Assembly (NCBI RefSeq): GCF_900177765.1
Contig: NZ_FXWI01000001.1
Location: 124,001-188,000, forward strand
DNA length: 64,000 bases
Direction: 5' to 3'
Origin: Agreia sp. VKM Ac-1783
GTDB taxonomy: Bacteria; Actinomycetota; Actinomycetes; Actinomycetales; Microbacteriaceae
Shown here: positions 8,272 to 17,093 of the stretch, piece after piece
How positions within the stretch are numbered: the first letter of the stretch is position 1
How the letters are laid out: each line of letters opens with the position of its first letter
Notes under the pieces: generated by a model
Told to the model about the DNA's origin: nothing
Database searches by the model: none
What the model saw: only the letters and a program-made list of their open reading frames with translations
Program-made: the position numbers and the translations under genes

Positions 8272-8727
8272 ATGCCCCAGATCATCGAGACCGTCGACGT
8301 TTCTGTTCCCGTCTCCGTCGCCTACAACCAGTGGACGCAGTTCGAGGAGTTTCCGAAGTTTCTCGACGAGGTCGAGTCCATCCAGCAGGTGACCGACACC
8401 CTCACCGAGTGGAAGGTGAGCGTCGGCGGAGTCGAGCGCACCTTCGAGGCGAACATCACCGAGCAGCACCCTGACGAGCGCGTCGCCTGGAACAGCACGG
8501 GCGGCGAGGTCGACCACGCCGGCGTCGTCACGTTCCACAAGCTCGCCGACACCGAGACGCGCGTCACCGTTCAGCTCGACTGGGAGCCCACAGGTCTGCT
8601 CGAGAAGCTCGGTTCTGCCGTAGGAGTGGGTAGCCACGCGGTGAAGAAAGACCTGAAGAACTTCAAGGAGTACATCGAGTCGGAGCAGCACCCCGACGGT
8701 GCATGGCGCGGCGAGGTTCAGGCCTGA
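8272..8727 (+). CDS. SRPBCC (polyketide cyclase/dehydrase-like) family protein
   Basis: 151 residues; ATG at 8272 follows AAGGAGTAACT. The N-terminus VDVSVPVSVAYNQWTQFEEFPKF is the typical start of coenzyme Q-binding/START-like SRPBCC proteins, followed by the antiparallel sheet (W-x-W-x-x pattern) and a C-terminal long helix. Such proteins bind hydrophobic ligands in a cavity; ligand unknown. Small, soluble, single-gene unit closed by a strong hairpin. Confidence 0.8.
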   Translation: MPQIIETVDVSVPVSVAYNQWTQFEEFPKFLDEVESIQQVTDTLTEWKVSVGGVERTFEANITEQHPDERVAWNSTGGEVDHAGVVTFHKLADTETRVTVQLDWEPTGLLEKLGSAVGVGSHAVKKDLKNFKEYIESEQHPDGAWRGEVQA

Positions 8728-8774
8728 TCTCGGTCTGACCGAACGCGAGCGGGAGGGTCGCCTCCTGATCGACT

Positions 8775-8807
8775 CGAGGGGTCACCCTTATTGGGGGTGG
8801 CCCCTCG
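8775..8807 (+). terminator. Stem-loop terminator after SRPBCC gene
   Basis: A 13-bp stem (CGAGGGGTCACCC / GGGTGGCCCCTCG, one G-U pair) with a 7-nt loop, 48 bp after the stop. It lacks a long T-tract. Confidence 0.6.
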
Positions 8808-8953
8808 CCGTCGATGTGGCATCCCGAGGCGACAAAGATCTGAGATGTCAATATCTTTGAGTGAACGATCTTTGACTGCACGGAACCAGCCGGTAGCCCC
8901 GCGCCGAACGGCACCTTCCGCACACACCTCTCTTTTCTCTCGTCTCGGATGCC

Positions 8954-9337
8954 ATGACTACCCCTCTGCCCGCTCGCGATCACGCGAACATGACCGCTGC
9001 CGAACGCGAATTCACCTTCGATGCATTGCTCGCCGAGTTCGACGACAACGCGACGCAAGCCGAGGGTGGCGCCGCGTCGGATTCAGCGGCTGCTCGTCCG
9101 GCGAAGCGTCCGATCGAGCGCGCGGCAAAGCGTCCGGTCGAGCGCGGCGCAAGACGCGCGGCCGGTGCGCGGCCGAAGGCTCGGGTATCGGATGCTGCCG
9201 GTACGAACTCGGCGTCGAAGAAGCGCAGAGCTCGGCGCTCGTGGGTCACGCCGTCTGCCGACGATCTCAAACTCGGGGGACTCGTGGTCGTCGCCGGCAT
9301 CAGCCTGACCCTGGTCGTCGTCGCCCTGTCGCGCTGA
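8954..9337 (+). CDS. Small basic C-terminally membrane-anchored protein
   Basis: 127 residues. An acidic N-terminal helix (FTFDALLAEFDDN) is followed by a disordered Ala/Arg/Lys-rich centre containing imperfect repeats (AKRPIERAAKRPVERGARR), and a single C-terminal transmembrane helix (LVVVAGISLTLVVVALSR). It looks like a tail-anchored protein with a positively charged cytoplasmic part. I do not recognise a family. The ribosome site is weak, so the start is uncertain. Confidence 0.5.
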   Translation: MTTPLPARDHANMTAAEREFTFDALLAEFDDNATQAEGGAASDSAAARPAKRPIERAAKRPVERGARRAAGARPKARVSDAAGTNSASKKRRARRSWVTPSADDLKLGGLVVVAGISLTLVVVALSR

Positions 9338-9533
9338 GCCTCGCTGAAATCTGCGCCGTTTAGAGCGGCGAGCCGGCCAGGGTCTCGCGGAGCCCCGTGG
9401 CATCAGCGCGGCGGATTTGTACCCAATCCAGATATCGCGCCGCTCCGAACTCTGAGCATATGTCGTTTACTGTGCCCTCTTCTGGGACTACCTGCCAGAA
9501 GGTGACACTCTGTAGCGTCATATAAGAATTAGT

Positions 9534-9546
9534 TGAGAAACATTCA
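9534..9546 (-). promoter_or_regulatory. TGAR-N5-CTCA motif, copy 2
   Basis: Reads TGAATGTTTCTCA on the minus strand. It lies 49 bp upstream of the small GWHAK gene (9596) in an AT-rich stretch. A weaker relative (ending ATATGCTCA) is at 9453-9465. Confidence 0.4.
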
Positions 9547-9595
9547 TATAAAGCTCGATCACGTCAGTGACCGATTGAAAGGGCGCACGCGCAGC

Positions 9596-9799
9596 ATGAC
9601 CTCAATCACCATCGAACATCACGGCCGCCGCCGCGCCTACATCTTGAAGGCTGATGGCGACAACTCGACCACTCGTCTCGCAACGGTGTACCGGATGACT
9701 GATGGCTGGCATGCCAAATTGAGCGACGATCACACGCAACGCGCCTGGTCCGGTCCCTACGGATCGGTCGAAGAGGCCGCCGTTCGGTTCGCCGCCTGA
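9596..9799 (+). CDS. Small 'GWHAK' family protein, copy 1
   Basis: 67 residues, ATG at 9596; an upstream in-frame ATG (9533) lies at the regulatory motif and is less likely. It shares with the protein at 43380 a clear pattern: RxATVY-x-M-x-DGWHAK, then an H-T-x-x-A-W-x-GP segment and a terminal E-A-x-x-x-FA. The first third is short beta strands (SITIEHHGRRRAYILK). No signal peptide or membrane segment. Function unknown; each copy lies at the left side of one polysaccharide locus, which suggests but does not prove a connected role. Confidence 0.65.
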   Translation: MTSITIEHHGRRRAYILKADGDNSTTRLATVYRMTDGWHAKLSDDHTQRAWSGPYGSVEEAAVRFAA

Positions 9800-9836
9800 A
9801 CTCAACCGGTACTACCGGCCGCGGCGCGAGTGCGTG

Positions 9837-10016
9837 CTACGAGCGCCGCGTGACGCGCGTTGCCAGAGACAGCCCGAACGCGACGACAATCGAGCCGCCC
9901 AGAATAACGAGGTCGACCGCAAGTCGTACCTTGCCGTCGGGTGCCGGTCGGTCGTAGAGCCGAGCAGAATCGGCGACGAGGACGAGCCCCGGCCTGCCGT
10001 GCGACGAGTGCGACAT
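9837..10016 (-). CDS. Small single-pass membrane protein
   Basis: 59 residues from ATG 10016, chosen because GGGGGATCAG precedes it; an in-frame ATG at 10028 lacks such a site. Soluble N-terminal half, then one hydrophobic helix (LAVDLVILGGSIVVAFGLSLA) and a basic tail. No recognisable family. It is convergent with the GWHAK gene and isolated. Confidence 0.4.
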   Translation of the reverse strand: MSHSSHGRPGLVLVADSARLYDRPAPDGKVRLAVDLVILGGSIVVAFGLSLATRVTRRS

Positions 10017-10097
10017 CTGATCCCCCATGAGGGATCCCGCGATGTGCGGTCTCCCTGACGCTCAGCCTAGAGCATGCGGTTTCCTGGGCACAGGTGA

Positions 10098-10128
10098 GGC
10101 CCGACCGTTCGGGGAGATCGGTCGGGCC
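10098..10128 (-). terminator. Stem-loop terminator of cytidylyltransferase gene
   Basis: A perfect 10-bp stem GGCCCGACCG (10098-10107) / CGGTCGGGCC (10119-10128), 18 bp beyond the stop of the minus-strand nucleotidyltransferase gene. Confidence 0.65.
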
Positions 10129-10145
10129 CTGGGGGTATAGAGGTA

Positions 10146-10610
10146 TCAGTTACCAGTGGCGCCTCCTCTCGCTCCATTGGCGTACTCGGGTTCGAGCATG
10201 AGATCGAGAATGCGTCGAAGTTTCGTGCTCGAGGTGTGTGCTGTGTAGGGAAAGTAGACGACCTCGACTCCGACTTCGGAGAACTCCGCCTCGAGGCGGC
10301 GACCCTTGTCGGTGTCACGCCAGTCGTCGCCCTTGAAGAAGACGTCGAACTTGATGTCGCGCCAGGTGTCGAGCTTGTCGGGCACGACTTCTGCCCGAGC
10401 CTCGTCGACGTAGGAGATGTGGCTGACGATCTCGAGGCGTTCCGCGAGCGGAATCACGGGAGATATGCCTTTCGTCAGGGTCAACATCTCATCGGAGACG
10501 ACGCCCGCGATGAGGTAGTCGCACTGGCTCTTGGCGTGTTTGAGGATATTCAGGTGTCCGACGTGAAACAGGTCGAAGGCGCCCGCGGCATAGCCGATCT
10601 TGATGACCAA
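10146..10610 (-). CDS. Glycerol-3-phosphate cytidylyltransferase-like (TagD family)
   Basis: 154 residues from TTG 10610, which has GGGGGG four bases upstream; an in-frame TTG at 10622 would add four residues. Nucleotidyltransferase signature: GAFDLFHVGHLNIL with the HxGH motif near residues 14-17, and a C-terminal TAHTSSTKLR that corresponds to the family's RTxGISTT segment. The protein should transfer CMP (or AMP) from the NTP to a polyol or sugar phosphate, supplying CDP-activated units for wall polymers; it could partner the CDP-alcohol phosphotransferase at 30.1 kb. Preceded by a copy of the 13-bp motif. Confidence 0.8.
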   Translation of the reverse strand: MVIKIGYAAGAFDLFHVGHLNILKHAKSQCDYLIAGVVSDEMLTLTKGISPVIPLAERLEIVSHISYVDEARAEVVPDKLDTWRDIKFDVFFKGDDWRDTDKGRRLEAEFSEVGVEVVYFPYTAHTSSTKLRRILDLMLEPEYANGARGGATGN

Positions 10611-10631
10611 CTGGCCCCCCAATCAGATAAA

Positions 10632-10644
10632 TGAGAATAATTCA
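10632..10644 (-). promoter_or_regulatory. TGAR-N5-CTCA motif, copy 3
   Basis: Reads TGAATTATTCTCA on the minus strand, 21 bp upstream of the cytidylyltransferase start; differs at one base from the copy at 33741. It lies in the divergent region also serving the gene at 10800. Confidence 0.5.
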
Positions 10645-10799
10645 GGTTTTGATCACGCTAGCGACCGGCGAATTCAAAAAGCAAGGATTTCTCAGATTTT
10701 CCCCTGTATTGGGGGTAGGGGCGTGAGAAATCGAGCCATATTCGCCTCAAGGCCCGTGCAACAATGCTCGGTAACTCCACGGAAAAAAGGTTGACGAGC

Positions 10800-11507
10800 A
10801 TGAGCGATTCGCGCACAGAGGGTACCGATCCCTCGACGGTTACTCCCGAGACGGGGCGAGCTCGACGCCCTCGTGTCTGGGTTCTCGCACTTATCGGGGT
10901 CGTTCTCCTCATTGTGATCAGCGTGGTCGCCTGGGCTGCGGTCAGCGCATCGAGCGGAGAGGGGTCGGGAGCGACGACGGCGCCCGCGACGGCGTCGGAT
11001 GCGGCCTCTTCGGCCCCGTCCCCGACGGGTTCCGCCGATACGCCCTCCACCGGTGCCGGGTCGCCGGCTGCTCCGTCGGCGGATGCCGATGGTGAACGCG
11101 CCATGTCTGAGCCGAACGCCTTCGATGCGCCGGTCGACATCGCACCTGGAGTATCGGCGTCGATCTCGTCGATCACCTCGGTCGACGGAGTGGCTGCGGG
11201 AATCGGTGAGTCGGGCGGTCCCGCCATTCGCTTCGAGGTCACCATCACCAATTCGACAGGCGAGCCGGTCGATCTTCAGAACACCAGAGTCACGGTGGAC
11301 TCCGGAGCTGATCGCGTTCCCGCCGGCGAGCTGAGCGGCGGCCCCGACATCGTCGCTTTTCCTGCCTCTCTCGGGGCCGGTTCCAGCGCTACGGCGGCCT
11401 ATGTGTTCTCCGTTCCCGTCGAAGCGCGTTCCGATGTCAGGATCATCGTCGACTACCTGGCCTCCGTGCCGCTCGCCGTCTTCGCGGGCGCCGCACCTAC
11501 TGCCTGA
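10800..11507 (+). CDS. Membrane-anchored extracytoplasmic protein, DUF4352-like
   Basis: 235 residues, ATG at 10800 after GGAAAAAAGG (a TTG at 10791 is an alternative). A ~38-residue cytoplasmic N-terminus, one transmembrane helix (VWVLALIGVVLLIVISVVAW), a long Ser/Ala/Pro/Thr-rich linker, then a beta-sandwich domain: IRFEVTITNSTGEPVDLQNTRV is typical of DUF4352/telokinin-like Ig domains. It may sense or bind something outside the membrane. Divergent from the cytidylyltransferase; closed by a terminator. Confidence 0.65.
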   Translation: MSDSRTEGTDPSTVTPETGRARRPRVWVLALIGVVLLIVISVVAWAAVSASSGEGSGATTAPATASDAASSAPSPTGSADTPSTGAGSPAAPSADADGERAMSEPNAFDAPVDIAPGVSASISSITSVDGVAAGIGESGGPAIRFEVTITNSTGEPVDLQNTRVTVDSGADRVPAGELSGGPDIVAFPASLGAGSSATAAYVFSVPVEARSDVRIIVDYLASVPLAVFAGAAPTA

Positions 11508-11555
11508 GACGCCCGACAAGGCCCCCCGATTGAGGGATATTCATTTTTTGGAGAT

Positions 11556-11587
11556 CCTGATACCGTGCTCGATCAGGGGCGTTTTTT
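11556..11587 (+). terminator. Rho-independent terminator
   Basis: CCTGAT (11556-11561) pairs with ATCAGG (11572-11577), followed by GGCG and six T residues (11582-11587), 48 bp after the DUF4352-like gene. Confidence 0.55.
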
Positions 11588-11598
11588 GCTCGAAAAAC

Positions 11599-11611
11599 TG
11601 AGCATTCATCA
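11599..11611 (-). promoter_or_regulatory. TGAR-N5-CTCA motif, imperfect copy
   Basis: Reads TGATGAATGCTCA on the minus strand: the ATGCTCA half is intact, one base departs from TGAR. It is 42 bp before the giant surface-protein start. Confidence 0.35.
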
Positions 11612-11653
11612 TCTAAGTTTCACATTCACATTCGCGTAAACGCTGAGGAAACC

Positions 11654-14600
11654 ATGGCAAAGCCACGCAGGCTCCGAGCTCGGGCCTTTTTTGTACTGAC
11701 GACAGCTGTCGCTGTTGTCGCGGCGACCTTGACGGCATCGCCGGCTTTCGCCGATTCCAAGCCGCTCGATCCGACGAGCCCGGCCTCTCCGACGACGGTG
11801 TCGGCTGACGCCCTGCCGACCGTGCAGATCGACGGCGTCGTGTGGCAGCAGGTCATCGTCGGAGACACCGTCTATGCCGCCGGCAAGTTCACGACGGCAC
11901 GGCCCGCCGGTTCGGCGCCCGGTGTGAACACGGTGCCGCGCAACAACATCCTCGCGTACAGCCTCTCGACCGGTAATCTCATCACGTCGTTCGCGCCCAG
12001 CCTCAACGCCGAGGCGTTCTCGATCGCAGCGTCGCCCGACGGGTCGCGCATCTATGTCGGAGGGTCGTTCACCCAGGTCAACGGATCGTCGGTCTGGCGC
12101 ATCGCGGCACTCAACCCCACGACGGGTGCCCTCATCACCTCGTTCCTGCCCAAGCCGGCCGGGCCCGTTCGGGCGATCGCGGCGACGTCGACCTCTGTCT
12201 TCATGGGTGGTCTCTTCAGCTCCGTCGGCACGGAGCAACGACCCGGAGTCGCCGAGGCGAGCGCGGCAAATGGAGCGCTGACGGCATTCGCCCCGCAGGT
12301 CACGGGTGGGCGCGTCAACGGCCTCGTGCTTTCGCCCGACGCATCGCAACTCATCATCGGCGGGCAGTTCACCGCCATCAACGGCTCGTCCAACCCGGGT
12401 TACGGTCTCGGCTCGGTCAGCACCGCCGACGGCTCGCTTCTGCCCTTCGCCACGAACAACACCGTGCGCAACGGCAACACCCAGTCGGCCATCACGAGTC
12501 TCTCCCGCGATGGCGACTCGTTCTATGGCACCGGCTACGTCTTCGGCTCAGGCGGAAACCTCGAGGGAGCCTTCCGCGCCAACTTTAACGGCGGAACCAT
12601 CGACTGGATCGAGGACTGCCACGGAGACAGTTACGCCGTGAAGCCGATCGGCGATGTCGTCTATGTCGCCAGCCACTCGCACTACTGCGGCAACATCGGC
12701 GGTTTCCCCCAGACAGACCCATGGGGTTTCCACCGGGCGCTCGCCTTCTCGAAGACCGCCACGGGAACGGTCACGCAGGACATCTACGGATACCCGAGCT
12801 TCACCGGCAACCCGGCGCCCTCGCTTCTCAACTGGTTCCCTGATCTCGACACGGGAACGGCCACGGGCCAGAACCAGGGGCCGTGGGCCGTCGACGGAAC
12901 GTCGAAGTACGTCGTCATGGGTGGAGAGTTCAAGAACGTCAACAACACGGCGCAGCAGGGACTCGTTCGCTTCGCGGTCTCGAGCATTGCTCCGAACGCA
13001 CAGGGTCCCCGAGTCACCGGCGCTCGTTTCAATCCGACGCTCACCTCGACCGTGAGCGGCACCGTTCGCATCCGCTGGGCCGCGAACTGGGACAGAGACA
13101 ACTCGAGCATGAAGTACGAGGTGTTTCGCGATGGAAACACCACGACGCCCATCTACACGACGACGGCCGAGTCCTCTTTCTACAACCTTCCCGCGATGGG
13201 CTACGTCGACAAGGGGCTCGTTCCCGGAAAGTCCTATCGCTACCGCGTGTTCGCGACGGATCCGTTCGGCAACATCGCTCGCTCCGACTCCGTGAGCATC
13301 ACGGCCACGGCCACGGGTCAGAGTGACAGTGCATACTCGACCGCCGTCATGGCAGATGCTCCGAGCGAGTACTACCGGCTCGGAGATGCGCCCGGCACGA
13401 CGGTGGAGGACTGGGCGGGCTTCAACGACGCCACGGTGAACGGCCCCGTCGACTTCGGGTCTGCGGGAATGGACGCGAGCAACGGCAACACGGCCATCGG
13501 TCTCACCGGTTCCGGGTACCTGACCACACCGAAGGCCGAGAAGAGCCCGAACAACTTCACCGTCGAATCCTGGGTGAAGACCACCTCGACCGACGGCGGA
13601 AAGATCATCGGCTTCGGAAACGCGGCCACGGGAACATCCGGCTCGTACGACCGCCAGGTGTACATGGGCAATGACGGCAAGATCTGGTTCGGTGTCTACA
13701 CCGGCAACACGGCGACCGTCACCTCGTCGAAGCCGTACAACGACGGCGAGTGGCACCATGTCGCGGCGACGCTCAGCCCGGCGGGCATGAAGCTGGTCGT
13801 CGACGGCAAGGTCGTGGGCAGCCGCACCGACGTCACCCAGGGTCAGGACTTCACGGGCTACTGGAGAGTCGGTGGAGACAACCTCAGCGGATGGCCGGGC
13901 CAGCCGAACAACTCGTACCTCACCGGAAACGTCGACGAGGTCGCCATCTACGGAGCGGCACTCTCGCAGGATCAGCTCGTCGCGCACTATGTCGCATCGG
14001 GCCGCGTGTCGCCGATCCCGGCCGCACCCGCTGACGCCTACGGCGCATCCGTCTTCAACCTCGACCCCACGCTGTACTGGCGTCTCGGCGAGAACAGCGG
14101 CCCGGTAGCGGTCGACTCGAGCAAGAGCGACAACCCGGGCGACTACACCGGGCTCGTCACTCCGGGTGTCGACGGCGCCCTCTCGGGCGTCACCAACACG
14201 GCAGCCAAGTTCGAGCCGGTCGACAACGGCGGCTGGCAGGAGGCGGGCATCTCGAGTGCCACCCAGTTCAACAACCCGAACACCTACGCTCTCGAACTGT
14301 GGTTCAAGACGACCACCACCCGAGGCGGCAAGCTGATCGGCTTCGGTGCGAACAAGACCGGTGGATCGAGCGGTTACGACCGTCACGTCTACATGGAGAA
14401 CGACGGACGTCTGACGTTCGGAACGTGGACCGGTCAGACGAACACCATCACGACCCCCTCCGCCTACAACGACGGCAAGTGGCACTACATGTCGGCCTCG
14501 CAGTCGTCGGCCGGCCTGAAGCTGTTCGTCGACGGAGCGCTGTCGGGCACCAATCCGCAGACGCAGGCGCAGGACTACAACGGGTACTGGCGCGTCGGCG

Positions 14601-17086
14601 GCGACACGACGTGGGGAAACACGGCTCCGTACTTCGCCGGAACCATCGACGAGGTCGCGGTCTACCCGCGAGCTCTGACGAGCGATGAGGTCAAGAACCA
14701 CTACGACCTCGGCGCCGGAGTCGTTCCGAACGTCAAGCCGGTCGCATCCTTCTCGTCGGTCGTCACCGATCTCGATGTGGCATTCGACGCCTCGGGCTCG
14801 GTCGATCAAGACGGCACGGTGACCTCCTACGCCTGGGACTTCGGCGACGGAGGCACGGCGACCGGCGCGACACCGGTGCACCACTACGCAGACGCGGGCG
14901 ATCACTCGGTGGTGCTGACCGTCACCGACAACACCGGCGCGACCGACACCGTGCAGCACACCATCACAACGGTCCTGCCGAACGTGCCTCCTGTGGCATC
15001 GTTCAATACGGTCGCGACCGGCCTCTCCCTGGCGGTCGATGCATCGTCGGCGTCCGACTCCGACGGTTCGATCACGGGCTATGCGTGGGACTTCGGTGAC
15101 GGAACCACCGCGACGGGCGTGACATCCGGCCACGTGTTCGCCGCAGGCGGCACTTTCCCGGTCACGTTGTCTGTCACAGACAACCGCGGTGCGGTCGTGA
15201 CAGCCACGCAGTCCGTGACGATCACGGCTCCGCCGGCGAATGTCGCGCCGACGGCCGCGTTCACGAACACCGCGGTCGACCTCGCCGCGTCGTTCGACGC
15301 CACCACATCGTCGGATGCCGACGGCACGGTCGCGTCGTACGCCTGGGCATTCGGAGACGGATCCACAGGCACGGGCGCCACGACGAGTCACTCCTATGCT
15401 GCCGCCGGTACGTTCAGCGTCGTGCTGACCGTGACCGACAACGCCGGCGCTACCGGAACGGTGACGAAGTCTGTCACCGTGACGGCTCCGCCTGTGCAGC
15501 CGTCGCCGACGCTGGCAACTGACGCGTTCGGTCGCTCTGTCACGGGCGGCTTGGGCACAGCGGATGTCGGTGGAGCCTGGTCTGTCACGGGCGGCACGGC
15601 GAACGCCTCGGTCTCCGGCGGCAAGGCGCAGCTCAAGGCGACGAAGGCGGGCGCGAATGTCGCCGCATCGCTCGCGGGAGTCTCCTCGACCAGCACGAAC
15701 ACGCTCGCGACCTTCTCGCTCTCGGCTGTTCCGAACGGTGGAGGCGGGTTCATCTCGGTAGCCGGTCGCCAGGTCTCCCCGGGCACCGACTACCGCGCCC
15801 GAGTCAAGGTCGGTTCGAACGGTGCCATGACCCTCTACATCGGCAAGACGGTCGCGGGTGCCGAGACCACACTCAAGACGGTCAATCTCGTGGGGAGCTA
15901 CGTCGCGAACACCGACTACGTGATCCGAACCGAGGTCCAAGGCTCCGGCACCACGACGATCCGCGCGAAGGCCTGGGCCAAGTCGCAGGCGGAGCCGGCA
16001 AACTGGCAGGCGACCATCGACGACACGACCTCAGCCCTGCAGGCGCCGGGAACGGTCGGCCTGATGAGCTACCTCAGTGGCTCATCGACCAACTTCCCGC
16101 TCGTGACCTCGTTCGACGATCTGTCTGCGACGACCATCGGTGCTGTCGTCACGCCTCCGGCGCCGACGAATGCGGTACCGGTCGCGGCCTTCGTCAGTTC
16201 GTCGGCCGGGCTGACGGCGTCGGTCGACGGCTCCTCGTCGACGGATTCCGACGGATCGATCGTGTCGTACGCCTGGAACTTCGGAGACGGAGCGACGGCG
16301 ACCGGAGCGACTGCTTCGCACGCCTACGCTGCCAGCGGCACCTACACGGTGCAGCTCACCGTGGCCGACAACGCGGGAGCCACGGCGACCCTGTCGAACT
16401 CCGTCACGGTCACGAGTCCGGCCGCGCCTGTCGACCCGAATCCCGGTGCTGCGCTCGCGACCGACGCCTTCGAGCGCGCCGCGTCGGCAGGCTTCGGTTC
16501 GGCAGACGCGGGTGGTGCGTGGACAGTGAACGGCGGCGCCGCGAACGCCTCTGTCGCCGGAGGCAAGGGCATCCTGTCATTCAGCAAGGGAGGCGCCGGA
16601 CTCAACGCGTTCCTTCCGGCTGTCTCGTCGACGCGAAGCAACGCGGTGGTGAACTTCTCGACCGACAAGCTCGACAACGGCTCTGGCCAGTACGTTTCGC
16701 TGGCGGCTCGGCAGGTCTCCGCGGGCAACGACTACCGCGGAAAGGTCAAGGTGGCCCCGAATGGCGCCATGACCCTGTATCTGGGCAAGACCGTCGGAGG
16801 AACCGAGACCACTCTGAAGACGTTGGCCGTACCGGGAACGTACGTGCCTGGCACGGAGTACTCGATCCGCGTGCAGGCGGTCGGCTCGACCTCGACGACC
16901 CTCAGTGCCAAGCTCTGGCCGACCGGGCAGCAGGAGCCCACCGACTGGCAGGTCACGGTCGACGACACGACGGCGGGACTCCAGGCTGCCGGGGGAGTGG
17001 CACTGATCACCTACCTCAGCGGATCGACGACGAACTTCCCGATTCGCGTGTCGTTCGACAACCTCTCCGTCGCACCGGTTCTGTAG
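11654..17086 (+). CDS. Giant secreted LamG/PKD multidomain protein
   Basis: 1810 residues; ATG after GCTGAGGAAACC. Signal peptide 1-34 (cleavage after PAFA). Residues ~45-440 form repeated beta-propeller-like units (VYAAGKF, IYVGGSF, LIIGGQF), ~450-550 a fibronectin-III-like domain, ~555-785 and ~795-1020 two LamG/concanavalin-like domains, ~1028-1280 three PKD domains (YAWDFGDG signatures), ~1286-1495 a jelly-roll-like domain, ~1505-1590 a fourth PKD and ~1600-1810 a second jelly-roll copy. No LPXTG anchor. Probably a carbohydrate-binding adhesin or polysaccharide-processing surface protein at the head of locus A. No catalytic motif was identified. Confidence 0.85.
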   Translation: MAKPRRLRARAFFVLTTAVAVVAATLTASPAFADSKPLDPTSPASPTTVSADALPTVQIDGVVWQQVIVGDTVYAAGKFTTARPAGSAPGVNTVPRNNILAYSLSTGNLITSFAPSLNAEAFSIAASPDGSRIYVGGSFTQVNGSSVWRIAALNPTTGALITSFLPKPAGPVRAIAATSTSVFMGGLFSSVGTEQRPGVAEASAANGALTAFAPQVTGGRVNGLVLSPDASQLIIGGQFTAINGSSNPGYGLGSVSTADGSLLPFATNNTVRNGNTQSAITSLSRDGDSFYGTGYVFGSGGNLEGAFRANFNGGTIDWIEDCHGDSYAVKPIGDVVYVASHSHYCGNIGGFPQTDPWGFHRALAFSKTATGTVTQDIYGYPSFTGNPAPSLLNWFPDLDTGTATGQNQGPWAVDGTSKYVVMGGEFKNVNNTAQQGLVRFAVSSIAPNAQGPRVTGARFNPTLTSTVSGTVRIRWAANWDRDNSSMKYEVFRDGNTTTPIYTTTAESSFYNLPAMGYVDKGLVPGKSYRYRVFATDPFGNIARSDSVSITATATGQSDSAYSTAVMADAPSEYYRLGDAPGTTVEDWAGFNDATVNGPVDFGSAGMDASNGNTAIGLTGSGYLTTPKAEKSPNNFTVESWVKTTSTDGGKIIGFGNAATGTSGSYDRQVYMGNDGKIWFGVYTGNTATVTSSKPYNDGEWHHVAATLSPAGMKLVVDGKVVGSRTDVTQGQDFTGYWRVGGDNLSGWPGQPNNSYLTGNVDEVAIYGAALSQDQLVAHYVASGRVSPIPAAPADAYGASVFNLDPTLYWRLGENSGPVAVDSSKSDNPGDYTGLVTPGVDGALSGVTNTAAKFEPVDNGGWQEAGISSATQFNNPNTYALELWFKTTTTRGGKLIGFGANKTGGSSGYDRHVYMENDGRLTFGTWTGQTNTITTPSAYNDGKWHYMSASQSSAGLKLFVDGALSGTNPQTQAQDYNGYWRVGGDTTWGNTAPYFAGTIDEVAVYPRALTSDEVKNHYDLGAGVVPNVKPVASFSSVVTDLDVAFDASGSVDQDGTVTSYAWDFGDGGTATGATPVHHYADAGDHSVVLTVTDNTGATDTVQHTITTVLPNVPPVASFNTVATGLSLAVDASSASDSDGSITGYAWDFGDGTTATGVTSGHVFAAGGTFPVTLSVTDNRGAVVTATQSVTITAPPANVAPTAAFTNTAVDLAASFDATTSSDADGTVASYAWAFGDGSTGTGATTSHSYAAAGTFSVVLTVTDNAGATGTVTKSVTVTAPPVQPSPTLATDAFGRSVTGGLGTADVGGAWSVTGGTANASVSGGKAQLKATKAGANVAASLAGVSSTSTNTLATFSLSAVPNGGGGFISVAGRQVSPGTDYRARVKVGSNGAMTLYIGKTVAGAETTLKTVNLVGSYVANTDYVIRTEVQGSGTTTIRAKAWAKSQAEPANWQATIDDTTSALQAPGTVGLMSYLSGSSTNFPLVTSFDDLSATTIGAVVTPPAPTNAVPVAAFVSSSAGLTASVDGSSSTDSDGSIVSYAWNFGDGATATGATASHAYAASGTYTVQLTVADNAGATATLSNSVTVTSPAAPVDPNPGAALATDAFERAASAGFGSADAGGAWTVNGGAANASVAGGKGILSFSKGGAGLNAFLPAVSSTRSNAVVNFSTDKLDNGSGQYVSLAARQVSAGNDYRGKVKVAPNGAMTLYLGKTVGGTETTLKTLAVPGTYVPGTEYSIRVQAVGSTSTTLSAKLWPTGQQEPTDWQVTVDDTTAGLQAAGGVALITYLSGSTTNFPIRVSFDNLSVAPVL

Positions 17087-17093
17087 GTATTCG

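Noticed and set aside
9837-10058. Plus-strand 74-codon frame at 9834-10058
   Set aside because: Lacks ribosome site and composition is antisense to a more likely minus-strand membrane peptide.
12548-15940. 1130-codon minus-strand frame opposite the giant LamG/PKD gene
   Set aside because: Arg/Val-rich antisense shadow caused by high GC and repetitive domains; no start site or motif.
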